A stretch of 64,000 bases of DNA, taken from contig NZ_JAOEFX010000002.1 of assembly GCF_025421775.1 (NCBI RefSeq), forward strand, positions 248,001 to 312,000, given 5' to 3'. The translations under genes were made by a program, and so were the position numbers. The notes below the pieces were generated by a model. That model was not told the origin of the DNA and ran no database searches. It saw only the letters and a program-made list of their open reading frames with translations. Shown one piece after another: positions 1 through 7,948 of the stretch; within the stretch, counting starts at the first letter, position 1, and each line of letters begins with the position of its first letter. This DNA comes from Paenarthrobacter aurescens (GTDB taxonomy: Bacteria; Actinomycetota; Actinomycetes; Actinomycetales; Micrococcaceae).

Positions 1-679
1 AGGCGTCGACGCCGGTATCGAGTAGACCGCCGATCGCCGTGATCGATTGTGGCGCACCCAGGACCATCGAATCCAGTTGTACGGGGTAGATGCCGAGGTC
101 GAGCAGTGCCCCTCCGCCCAGTTCGCGGCGGTGAAGGCGATGATCCGGGTAGCCAGGAATGGCCTGGCCGTGATCGGCGACCACAGAACGGACGTCCCCG
201 AGGAACCCGTCGTTGACCAGAGTGCGCACCACGGAGGTCTGCGGTAGGTAGCGGCTCCACAGCGCCTCCATCAGCAGCACTCCGGCGTTTCGAGCCGCCG
301 CGGCCAGCGCGCGGGCTTCGTCGGCAGTGGTCGCCATCGGCTTCTCGATCAAAGTGTGCTTTCCGGCAGCGATAGACAGGCGCCCGAGCGTTAAGTGCTC
401 ACTTTGCGGCGCAGCTATATAGACCACGTCAACCTCGGGGTCGGCGACGAGCTGCTCGTACGAGTCGTACGCCCTTGCAATGCTGTGCTGCGCTGAGAAC
501 GATCGCGCACGGTCAGCAGACCGGGAGCCGACGGCGACGAATCGTTGGTCAGTGTGCTCGTGCATGGCAGACACGAAAAGGTCCGCTATCCATCCAGGCG
601 CCAGCAGCCCCCAACGCAACGCCGGGACGTCTTTGCCCGGGGAGAAGAGTTCAGGCTCGGGAAACGTGGTCGGAAACAT
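1..679 (-). CDS. Gfo/Idh/MocA-family oxidoreductase, 3' end cut off by window edge
   Basis: Reading the minus strand from the ATG at 679-677 gives an open frame that stays open to the left edge (226 codons visible). The N-terminal half is a Rossmann domain: a WGLLAPGWIADLF start, then VDVVYIAAPQSEH and the family signature GKHTLIEKPMA. A GGGALLDLGIYPVQL stretch follows, typical of the start of the C-terminal alpha/beta domain. Such enzymes oxidise sugars or sugar derivatives with NAD(P); the substrate cannot be read from the sequence. An AAGGA box lies about 11 nt upstream of the ATG. The gene is transcribed away from the secreted phosphodiesterase gene. The missing third should lie to the left of the window. 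Confidence 0.88.
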   Translation of the reverse strand, partial: MFPTTFPEPELFSPGKDVPALRWGLLAPGWIADLFVSAMHEHTDQRFVAVGSRSADRARSFSAQHSIARAYDSYEQLVADPEVDVVYIAAPQSEHLTLGRLSIAAGKHTLIEKPMATTADEARALAAAARNAGVLLMEALWSRYLPQTSVVRTLVNDGFLGDVRSVVADHGQAIPGYPDHRLHRRELGGGALLDLGIYPVQLDSMVLGAPQSITAIGGLLDTGVDA

Positions 680-1092
680 TGGTGGATTATTCCTTCATTC
701 TGCGCCTTGGTGCGCATCGAAACTTATGGGGGCAGGCAACGGACTTGGGGAAAGCGCAGCGGTGGAGAAGGAAGCGGCCGGTGCCACCGGTACAAGAATC
801 TTCGGAACGATCCACCCTAAGGATTGCACCATTATTAAACAATAGCTACCAAAATAGAACATTTTACGCGGGTAGTCCAAGCTCTTCGGCAGGGGTGCTG
901 GCGGGGCGGCCCGCGACTACGGCTGTGTCATGGCGGGATCGCGGTTCCCACACTCTTGACAATGACGCCGGGGCAACACTTCAATGTTTACGTAATCATT
1001 CGTCGGTGCAGACGATTTCGGGTGTTGGTGGGGCACTGCCTGGCAGCTGGTCGCTGCACCACGAGCACCCTAGAGATCGTGAGAACCACTCC
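680..1092. other. Divergent intergenic region between oxidoreductase and phosphodiesterase genes
   Basis: This 413-bp gap holds no convincing gene. It contains a short AT-rich stretch around 820-870, unlike the surrounding GC-rich DNA and possibly part of the minus-strand promoter. It also contains the promoter and operator of the plus-strand phosphodiesterase gene at 956-999. Open frames crossing it have no family resemblance. Confidence 0.6.
956..999 (+). promoter_or_regulatory. Predicted promoter with overlapping LacI-type operator
   Basis: A consensus -35 box TTGACA (956-961) is followed after 18 bp by TTCAAT (980-985), a plausible -10. Overlapping the -10 is ATGTTTACGTAATCAT (984-999). 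It differs at two positions from the operator ATGTTTGCGTAAACAT at 4541-4556, in front of the galactoside ABC genes. A repressor bound here would block RNA polymerase. The nearby LacI-family protein is the natural candidate. Confidence 0.6.
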
Positions 1093-3381
1093 ATGGCACA
1101 CCATCTACGTCTGTGGGCGGGGGTCGCGGCTACGGCCGTGGCACTGACCGGCACAGTCTTGTCCAGCGCCCCCGTGATGGCCGCCGAGGCGCCCATAGCG
1201 AAGACGCTGATTATCGGGGTTGACGGGGCAGCCTTCGATTCCCTGGGCCCGGCAGAGATGCCCCGGTTGGATGCGCTGCGTGCTCAGGGCACAACGTCGG
1301 TCAGCAACCTGTATACCCAGCCAATGGCGGAGACGTCCTCCGGGCCGGGATGGGCAACCATCGCCACCGGCGTCTGGCCGGACAAGCACAACGTCCTGGA
1401 CAACGGGTTTGGCTCTCCACAATTTGGCGCTTACCCGGACTACCTGACACGCATTAACGCGGCATCACCGTCGCGCAAGACCGCGGCAATGGGAACATGG
1501 CAGCCCATTACCGCCACCATTTTCGGTCCGGGTGTGGACGTGCGGACCAAGTTCTCCACCGATGCGGACACAACGACGGCCGCAGTGGACGCAATCTCCA
1601 CTGGCTCAGTGGACGATCTCTTCTTCTACCTGGAGGACGTGGACACGGTGGGGCACCGTGTGGGCACCAGTGGGGCTGACTACGGCGCGGCTCTTGCCAG
1701 CGCGGACGCAAGGATTGGCCAAGTCATGGACGCGGTGGCGGCACGCCCAAGCAACGAGGAATGGACGGTTGTTGTCACCACCGACCATGGTCACACCCCA
1801 ACAGGAGGCCACGGCGGAAGCTCCGCGGGGGAGCGGCGTGTCTTTACCACGATGGTTGGCAAGGGAATCGCCGCAAACGTAACCCGGTACGACGCCAAGC
1901 TTGTGGACGTTGCCCCCACCGTCATGGCCGCCGCAGGGGTGCCCGTGAAGTCCGAATGGAATCTCGACGGAAATTCCTTTGGCAGCCTCACCCACGATGA
2001 TTTCGACTCCCTGCGCCCAGTGCTGCAGCCCGGCGTCGATGAGACCGCGATCCCCGCGGGCACTCTTGGGTGGACCAAGGCGACGCCTGTGGGGTGGTCC
2101 ATCGACAACTCGGCAATGCCCACCGGTGGGACTGCGGAGTGGCGGGGGTGGACCTTTGCCACGGATGACTTCTGGACAGCAGCCGATCGCGATCAGGGCC
2201 GTGAAACCACGGTACGTGGCCGCGACGTGATCGCGGTGGCTGACTCGGACGAATGGGACGACAAGCAGCACGCGTCCGGTCAGTTCGACTCGACGCTGGT
2301 CAGTCCCGCTTTTCCCGTTGACGGGCTGCGACGCGCGAGCCTCAGCTACGCAACCAACTACGCCATCGATGGTCCCCAGTCAGCCACGGTCACAGTAACC
2401 TTCGATACCGGGGCCGCCCAGACGCTGAAGAGTTACTCCACGGCTACGAATACGGTGGAGAAGCTGCCCTTCACCGTGCCAACAGGAGCCACGACGGCGC
2501 AGTTCCGGTTCCGTTACACGGGAGAGAACAGTTCCTTCTGGGCTGTGGACGCGGTGGGTATCCAGGACACGATCGAGGCGTCCGACATCCGTTACGTGGT
2601 CAACGCCGGCGGACAGCAGACATCTGACTGGCTGTCGCTGACCGGTGCGGCCGCCCAGGACGGGGGTCTCCTCAACAGCACGGCCGATCAGCCCTTCGGT
2701 GCGGATCCGGCCGGCGGAGCGCCCTGGGGATACGAAAGCCCCGGTAGTGGGAGCAGCGGCGAATCCAGCGGAGATATGTTCTCAACGTTGCGGTACGCCG
2801 TGTCCAGCCGGGACCTGACCTACCGGTTCGGAAACCTTCAGCCGGGCATGTACACGGTTCACGCCGGCTATGCCGATCCCTGGTCCTGGGACAACCGCGG
2901 CGCCAAGGTGACCATTAACAACGAGGTCCGCGAAGCCGACCATGACTACTCATCGGAGAACCAGGCCGCGGCCTACGGCAACGTCACCGTTGGCGAGAAC
3001 GGCGAACTCACCTTCACGCTCCGCAAGACGCGCTCCTCTGATGTGCAGTTGAGCTGGCTCATTGTCAGTGCCGTGAACCCTGGGGAAACCGGTAACCCGC
3101 CCACGCACTCGGCCACCACCGCCATGCGATGCATCGGAAACAAGGCCTACCTCGCGGTCTCCGTGCAGAACACCACGGCAGACGCCCTGACCATCGCTGT
3201 GGATACTGCCTATGGGTCCAAGTCCTTTGCCGGGGTAGCCCCGGGGAAGGGTGCTTCGATCGCTTTCAACAGCCGTGCTGCGATACTCCCGGCTGGCTCC
3301 GTCAGTGTCACCTCGGGTGCAACGGATGAGTCTGCAGGCTTCACCTCGACAGTTCCTTACACCGGCACCAGCTGCCCATAA
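1093..3381 (+). CDS. Secreted alkaline-phosphatase-superfamily phosphodiesterase
   Basis: The 762-residue product starts with a Sec signal peptide (hydrophobic run, predicted cut near VMAAEA at about residue 31). A type I phosphodiesterase/nucleotide pyrophosphatase catalytic domain follows. Visible metal-site elements are GVDGA (about residue 42), the Thr nucleophile region GWATIATG (about 88), DVDTVGH, TTDHGH and GHGG. The C-terminal half (about residues 310-760) looks like beta-sandwich, carbohydrate-binding-like modules; no LPXTG anchor is seen. It should hydrolyse phosphodiesters or pyrophosphates outside the cell; the substrate is unknown. ATG 1093 was chosen because it opens the signal peptide; the frame upstream to 475 has no coding character. 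A LacI-type operator overlaps its promoter, suggesting co-regulation with galactoside uptake. Confidence 0.85.
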   Translation: MAHHLRLWAGVAATAVALTGTVLSSAPVMAAEAPIAKTLIIGVDGAAFDSLGPAEMPRLDALRAQGTTSVSNLYTQPMAETSSGPGWATIATGVWPDKHNVLDNGFGSPQFGAYPDYLTRINAASPSRKTAAMGTWQPITATIFGPGVDVRTKFSTDADTTTAAVDAISTGSVDDLFFYLEDVDTVGHRVGTSGADYGAALASADARIGQVMDAVAARPSNEEWTVVVTTDHGHTPTGGHGGSSAGERRVFTTMVGKGIAANVTRYDAKLVDVAPTVMAAAGVPVKSEWNLDGNSFGSLTHDDFDSLRPVLQPGVDETAIPAGTLGWTKATPVGWSIDNSAMPTGGTAEWRGWTFATDDFWTAADRDQGRETTVRGRDVIAVADSDEWDDKQHASGQFDSTLVSPAFPVDGLRRASLSYATNYAIDGPQSATVTVTFDTGAAQTLKSYSTATNTVEKLPFTVPTGATTAQFRFRYTGENSSFWAVDAVGIQDTIEASDIRYVVNAGGQQTSDWLSLTGAAAQDGGLLNSTADQPFGADPAGGAPWGYESPGSGSSGESSGDMFSTLRYAVSSRDLTYRFGNLQPGMYTVHAGYADPWSWDNRGAKVTINNEVREADHDYSSENQAAAYGNVTVGENGELTFTLRKTRSSDVQLSWLIVSAVNPGETGNPPTHSATTAMRCIGNKAYLAVSVQNTTADALTIAVDTAYGSKSFAGVAPGKGASIAFNSRAAILPAGSVSVTSGATDESAGFTSTVPYTGTSCP

Positions 3382-3422
3382 GCAGCCCGGCTGCCTCAGC
3401 AGGCCAGCACGGTCGCGTTGCC

Positions 3423-4514
3423 CTAGTGGGCCGGCGCGGCCGTGCTTTTGCGCACCATGAGGCGGGTCGGCACCGTGGTGACGACGCTGGCCGGGGTGTT
3501 TCCGGCGATCTGCTGAAGCAGCTTTTCAATGCTCAACCGGCCAACTGCGAGGAAGTCTTGACGGATGGTGGTCAGTGGAGGCCAGAAGGAAGTGGATTCC
3601 TCGAGGTCATCAAATCCCACAACGCTGACATCCTCCGGGATGAGGCGCCCAAGTTCATGAAGGGCCCGCATTGCCCCGAGCGCCATCTGATCGTTCGCGG
3701 CGAAGATTGCGGTGACTTCCCGATCGCGGCCGAGCTCCATCCCGACCTGATATCCGGATTCGGTGGACCAATCTCCATGAAGGACAGTGGGCGCTTCGAT
3801 GCCTGCCTCGTCCAGCGTCCGTCGCCAGGACTCCTCACGGTGCCTGGCTGAAAAGGAGGACACCGGGCCCCCTATGTGCCAAACCTGCTGGTGGCCTAGA
3901 TCGAGGAGATGCTCGGTGGCAAAGCGCGCACCCTCGGCTTGGTCTGTATCCACCATGGGATAGCCGTAACCGGGGCTTGAGTCGATGACCACAGCGGGGA
4001 GGTCCTCGGGCAACGTAATGTCCGCACGATCAAACAGGTGCGCCTCGAAGATGATGACCACCCCGTCCACATCCTGTTCCTTCAGCCGGTTGTAGGCGCC
4101 TGTCACGGTACCTGTAGTGGGGTCGTGCAGGGGGATGAGGTTCACCGAGTATCCGGCCTGTGAGGCCGCGGTGGCGATGGCATCCAGGGTGCGTCTGTTG
4201 CCGTAGGTCGAGAGATTGAACATGATGACGCCAATGGATTTGAACTGACCGCTCTTGAGTGCGCGTGCAGCCCTGTTGGGCCGATAGCCCAGTTGTTTCA
4301 TGGCGTCCAGCACCCGCTGCTTGGTCTTTTCTTCAACATTCGTCAGGCCGTTGGATACGCGGGAGACGGTCTGGGCGGAAACCCCGGCTGCTCGTGCAAC
4401 ATCGCCGATTGATGGGCCGCGGGCAGCCCGGGCACTCCTGACCGAGGGCGAATCGCTGGTGTGCGACGTGCTGGCCGGGCTAACGCTGTCTGCGGCATCC
4501 TCTTGTATGTTCAC
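3423..4514 (-). CDS. LacI-family transcriptional repressor
   Basis: This 363-residue protein has an N-terminal LacI helix-turn-helix (SIGDVARAAGVSAQTVSRVSNG, about residues 35-55) and hinge (RPNRAARALKSG). A periplasmic-binding-protein-like effector domain follows to the C terminus (for example SVVGFDDLEES). The start is GTG at 4514-4512; the ATG just upstream runs into a stop. The gene is divergent from the ABC importer operon and convergent with the phosphodiesterase gene. One operator-like palindrome (4507-4522) covers its own start codon and another (4541-4556) lies in the shared intergenic region, so autoregulation is likely. A galactoside or galactose-derived inducer is inferred from the operon it faces. 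Confidence 0.92.
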   Translation of the reverse strand: MNIQEDAADSVSPASTSHTSDSPSVRSARAARGPSIGDVARAAGVSAQTVSRVSNGLTNVEEKTKQRVLDAMKQLGYRPNRAARALKSGQFKSIGVIMFNLSTYGNRRTLDAIATAASQAGYSVNLIPLHDPTTGTVTGAYNRLKEQDVDGVVIIFEAHLFDRADITLPEDLPAVVIDSSPGYGYPMVDTDQAEGARFATEHLLDLGHQQVWHIGGPVSSFSARHREESWRRTLDEAGIEAPTVLHGDWSTESGYQVGMELGRDREVTAIFAANDQMALGAMRALHELGRLIPEDVSVVGFDDLEESTSFWPPLTTIRQDFLAVGRLSIEKLLQQIAGNTPASVVTTVPTRLMVRKSTAAPAH

Positions 4515-4556
4515 CTAAACATGCTAATCTTCTTTCAAGAATGTTTGCGTAAACAT
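4507..4556. promoter_or_regulatory. Paired LacI-type operators between repressor and ABC importer
   Basis: Two related 16-bp near-palindromes occur 34 bp apart (start to start): ATGTTCACCTAAACAT at 4507-4522 and ATGTTTGCGTAAACAT at 4541-4556. The first overlaps the repressor start codon; the second lies just upstream of the first ABC permease gene. The central CG (or CC) with flanking AAACAT arms is the usual architecture for LacI-family sites. A third copy sits at 984-999. Confidence 0.7.
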
Positions 4557-4578
4557 AGCGAGAAGAGAAGAATTCATC

Positions 4579-5496
4579 ATGACAACGACGTCGCCCGTGG
4601 CCGACGCTCCACCCTTGGTCCAATCCCGCAAGCGCGCAGGTCGATGGATGGGGTGGGCATTCGTGGGCCCGTTCATGGCTGTCTTCCTGCTGGTATTCGT
4701 GGCTCCAGTCCTCTACGCGTTTTACCTGAGCCTCTTCCAGAACCAGATGGTGGGCGGCGACAAGTTCGTTGGGGGAGCCAACTATCTTCAGGCGCTGGGC
4801 GATCCCCAGTTCTGGGACTCCGTGATCAGGGTGTCCGTCTTCCTGGTGGTCCAGGTCCCCATCATGTTGTTCCTCGCCCTTTTCGCAGCCTTGGCACTGG
4901 ACAGCGGGCGTCTGCGCGCGTCGTCGTTCTTCCGCATTTCGGTGTTCCTCCCGTACGCAGTACCGGCAGTAGTGGCGACGCTGATGTGGGGATTCATCTA
5001 CGGCCCCCGTTTTGGCCTGTTCGGCAGCATCAACGATTTCTTCGGGTTGGATCTGGCCGAGCCCCTCTCTTCCAGCTGGATCCTCGCCTCGATCGGGAAC
5101 ATCAACACCTGGGAGTTCACGGGCTACAACATGCTGATCTTCTATTCGGCGCTGAAGGTCATCCCCGCGGAACTGTATGAGGCAGCAAACCTTGACGGAG
5201 CAGGCACGTTCCGGGTCATCCGGAGCATCAAGCTTCCCTCCATCCGCGGAGCCATCGGCATTGCGAGCATCTTCTCGGTTATCGGCAGCTTCCAGTTGTT
5301 CAACGAGCCGAACATCCTCAAGGCGTTGGCACCAAACTCCATCAGCTCCTACTTCACGCCGAACATGTACGCATACAACCTCTCGTTTGCAGGCCAGCAG
5401 TTCAATTACGCCGCGGCTATCTCCATCATCATGGGCGTCCTGACGGTCATTGTTGCCTACGTCGTCCAGCTCTCCGGCTCGCGAAAGGATGCCTAG
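4579..5496 (+). CDS. Sugar ABC transporter permease (MalF/UgpA type)
   Basis: The 305-residue membrane protein has about six transmembrane helices. Its cytoplasmic EAA loop reads EAANLDGAGTFRVIRSIKLP, where the importer ATPase docks. It is the first of two CUT1-type permeases and is followed by the second after 3 bp. The start at ATG 4579 has a purine-rich GAGAAGAGAAG site upstream. No ATPase gene is present, as is usual for actinobacterial CUT1 systems that share an MsiK-like ATPase encoded elsewhere. Expression is probably controlled by the LacI operators just upstream. Confidence 0.93.
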   Translation: MTTTSPVADAPPLVQSRKRAGRWMGWAFVGPFMAVFLLVFVAPVLYAFYLSLFQNQMVGGDKFVGGANYLQALGDPQFWDSVIRVSVFLVVQVPIMLFLALFAALALDSGRLRASSFFRISVFLPYAVPAVVATLMWGFIYGPRFGLFGSINDFFGLDLAEPLSSSWILASIGNINTWEFTGYNMLIFYSALKVIPAELYEAANLDGAGTFRVIRSIKLPSIRGAIGIASIFSVIGSFQLFNEPNILKALAPNSISSYFTPNMYAYNLSFAGQQFNYAAAISIIMGVLTVIVAYVVQLSGSRKDA

Positions 5497-5499
5497 CCC

Positions 5500-6456
5500 A
5501 TGTCCGTACGTTTGAGCCCAGCCCATTCCAGCGATACCGCGCCCACACCGTCACCGGCGGTGAGGCCCCGGCGGTCACCTGCACCCAGGTTGAACACCCG
5601 GCGCCACGGGGTCAGCCGGAAGCGCTCGTCCGTCCTTCTCACCATCCTGATGGGGGTCATGGCAGTGTACGCACTGCTTCCCTTGTTCTGGTTGCTGGTC
5701 AACTCCACCAAGACGCAAACCTCCCTTTTCAGCTCCTTCGGCTTGTGGTTCTCCGGGGACTTCGCACTGTGGGACAACATCGTGGGTACCTTGACCTACA
5801 ACGACGGCGAATTCCTGCGCTGGCTTGCCAACACCGTGCTCTATGTCGTGGTGGGTGCCGGCGGGGCAACATTCCTTGCCACCCTGGCCGGTTATGGCCT
5901 GGCCAAGTTCGATTTCCCCGGCAAGCGCGGCGTCTTCGCGGTGGTCCTGGGAGCGGTAGCTATTCCGGGCACTGCCCTTGCTGTTCCGACGTTCCTCATG
6001 TTCAGCCAGATGGGGCTCACGAACACCCCGTGGTCGGTCATCATTCCGTCCCTGATCAGCCCGTTTGGGCTCTACCTGGTGTGGATCTACGCCCTCGAGT
6101 CCGTCCCCACGGAAGTTCTGGAAGCAGCGCGCATGGACGGTGCAGGGGAGTTCCGCACGTTCTTCACCATCTCGTTGCGAATGCTGGCTCCCGGCTTCAT
6201 CACCGTCCTGTTGTTCACGGTGGTGGCCACTTGGAACAACTATTTCCTCCCCTTGATCATGTTGAGCCAATCAACCTGGTACCCGCTCACCGTGGGGCTC
6301 AACAGCTGGAACGCCCAAGCGACCACGGCCGGAGGCGAGGCCATCTACAACCTCGTCATCACCGGATCATTCCTCACCATCGTGCCCATCGTGGGGGCGT
6401 TCCTCTTCCTCCAGCGCTTCTGGCAGTCAGGACTGTCTGCGGGAAGCGTCAAGTAG
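5500..6456 (+). CDS. Sugar ABC transporter permease (MalG/UgpE type)
   Basis: This 318-residue partner permease has a basic N-terminal tail (about residues 1-45), roughly six transmembrane helices and an EAA loop (EAARMDGAGEFRTFFTISLR). It starts 3 bp after the first permease gene, so the two are probably translated together. With the lipoprotein encoded next it should form a CUT1 importer for an oligosaccharide, inferred to be a galactoside because a GH35 beta-galactosidase gene follows. Confidence 0.93.
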   Translation: MSVRLSPAHSSDTAPTPSPAVRPRRSPAPRLNTRRHGVSRKRSSVLLTILMGVMAVYALLPLFWLLVNSTKTQTSLFSSFGLWFSGDFALWDNIVGTLTYNDGEFLRWLANTVLYVVVGAGGATFLATLAGYGLAKFDFPGKRGVFAVVLGAVAIPGTALAVPTFLMFSQMGLTNTPWSVIIPSLISPFGLYLVWIYALESVPTEVLEAARMDGAGEFRTFFTISLRMLAPGFITVLLFTVVATWNNYFLPLIMLSQSTWYPLTVGLNSWNAQATTAGGEAIYNLVITGSFLTIVPIVGAFLFLQRFWQSGLSAGSVK

Positions 6457-6463
6457 AAGCCCG

Positions 6464-6487
6464 ACGACGGCGACCTCCCGCCGTCGT
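6464..6487 (+). other. Intercistronic stem-loop upstream of the binding-protein gene
   Basis: ACGACGGC (6464-6471) pairs perfectly with GCCGTCGT (6480-6487) around an 8-nt loop, between the second permease gene and the solute-binding-protein gene. Such hairpins often protect or separate the abundant binding-protein part of an ABC operon mRNA. That role is inferred; there is no U-tract, so it is not a classical terminator. Confidence 0.45.
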
Positions 6488-6522
6488 AAATCTCCAAACC
6501 GCATCTGAAAGGCACTCATTCA

Positions 6523-7878
6523 ATGAAGAACAACCATCGCTTCCGGCGGGTGGCCACTGCCGCCCTGGCGGCAAGCCTCATGATCGGCGGCCTCGCCGCC
6601 TGCAGCGGCTCGGGAACAACGGCAAACGCAGGAGCCGAAGGCGCAAGTGCCGCGGACATCGCGAAAGCACTCGATACCGAAACCACCCTCACGGTGTGGG
6701 GTTGGGCGCCGCAGCTCGAACCGATCGTGGAGGCCTTCGAGGCCAAATACCCCAAGGTCCACGTCAACCTGGAAAACGTGGGAACGGGCAACGCCCACTA
6801 CACCAAGCTTCAGAACGCCGTTAAAGCCGGAAGCGGTGCTCCGGACGTTGCGCAGATCGAATACAACGCCCTGCCGCAGTTCGCCCTGTCCGATTCCCTG
6901 GTAAATCTGAAGGACTTCGGTGCCGAGGAGCTCAAGGACAACTACACGGCGTCCACCTGGGGTTCTGTGAACCTCAACGGTGGCGTCTACGCACTCCCGC
7001 AGGACTCCGGTCCCATGGCCATGTTCTACCGGGCGGATGTCTTCGAAAAGCACGGCATCAGCATCCCCACCACCTGGGATGAGTACGTTGAAGCCGGCAA
7101 GAAGCTCCACGCTGCCGACCCCAAGGCCTACATCACCAGTGACACCGGCGATGCCGGCTTCACCACGAGCATGATCTGGCAGGCCGGCGGCAAGCCCTAC
7201 ACGCTGGACGGAAGCACCAAGGTAGCCGTTGATCTCCAGGATGAGGGCGCCAAGAAGTGGACCGGCACCTGGAACCAGCTGCTCAAGAACGATCTCCTGT
7301 CGCCCGTCACCTCGTGGAGTGACGAGTGGTACAAGGGCCTCTCGGACGGAAGCATTGCCACGCTGATCATCGGCGCATGGATGCCCGCAAACCTGGAATC
7401 GGGTGCGGCAGGTGCCAGCGGTCAGTGGCGGGTAGCCCCGATGCCGACATATGAGAAGGGCGCAGCCGCAACGGCCGAGAACGGCGGCGGCGGCGACGCC
7501 GTACTGAAGCAGAGCAAGAACAAGGCAGCAGCCTACGGCTTCCTCCAGTTCGCCAACGGCCCTGAAGGATCCAAGATCCACGCTGCAAACGGTGGCTTCC
7601 CCTCCACCACGGCCGATCTTCAGAGCGAAGCGTTCCTGAACGCTGAAAACGCCTACTTCGGCGGCCAGAAGATCAACGAGGTCCTGGTCCAGGCTTCCAA
7701 GGACGTTGTTCCGGGGTGGAGCTACCTTCCGTTCCAGACCTACGCCAACAGCATCTACAGCGACACCGTTGGTCAGGCCTACGGTTCCAAGGGCGATCTG
7801 AATGATGGCCTCAAGGCCTGGCAGGATGCCACGGCAAAGTACGGCCAGCAGCAAGGCTTCACAGTTACCACCAAGTAA
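6523..7878 (+). CDS. ABC transporter solute-binding lipoprotein (sugar, CUT1)
   Basis: The 451-residue product begins with a lipoprotein signal peptide. The lipobox GLAAC places the lipidated cysteine at residue 27. An extracellular solute-binding protein family 1 fold follows (TLTVWGWAPQLEPIVEAFE, later PQDSGPMAMFYR). It should capture the sugar outside the membrane and deliver it to the two permeases encoded immediately upstream. The reading frame ends 70 bp before the beta-galactosidase start. That gap contains a GC-rich imperfect hairpin at about 7890-7920. Confidence 0.93.
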   Translation: MKNNHRFRRVATAALAASLMIGGLAACSGSGTTANAGAEGASAADIAKALDTETTLTVWGWAPQLEPIVEAFEAKYPKVHVNLENVGTGNAHYTKLQNAVKAGSGAPDVAQIEYNALPQFALSDSLVNLKDFGAEELKDNYTASTWGSVNLNGGVYALPQDSGPMAMFYRADVFEKHGISIPTTWDEYVEAGKKLHAADPKAYITSDTGDAGFTTSMIWQAGGKPYTLDGSTKVAVDLQDEGAKKWTGTWNQLLKNDLLSPVTSWSDEWYKGLSDGSIATLIIGAWMPANLESGAAGASGQWRVAPMPTYEKGAAATAENGGGGDAVLKQSKNKAAAYGFLQFANGPEGSKIHAANGGFPSTTADLQSEAFLNAENAYFGGQKINEVLVQASKDVVPGWSYLPFQTYANSIYSDTVGQAYGSKGDLNDGLKAWQDATAKYGQQQGFTVTTK

Positions 7879-7948
7879 GACGTGGCGCGGGTCCGGGGCG
7901 TCCCCCGGCCCTGGACCCCGCTCCACCATTTCAGATTGGATTTCCCCT

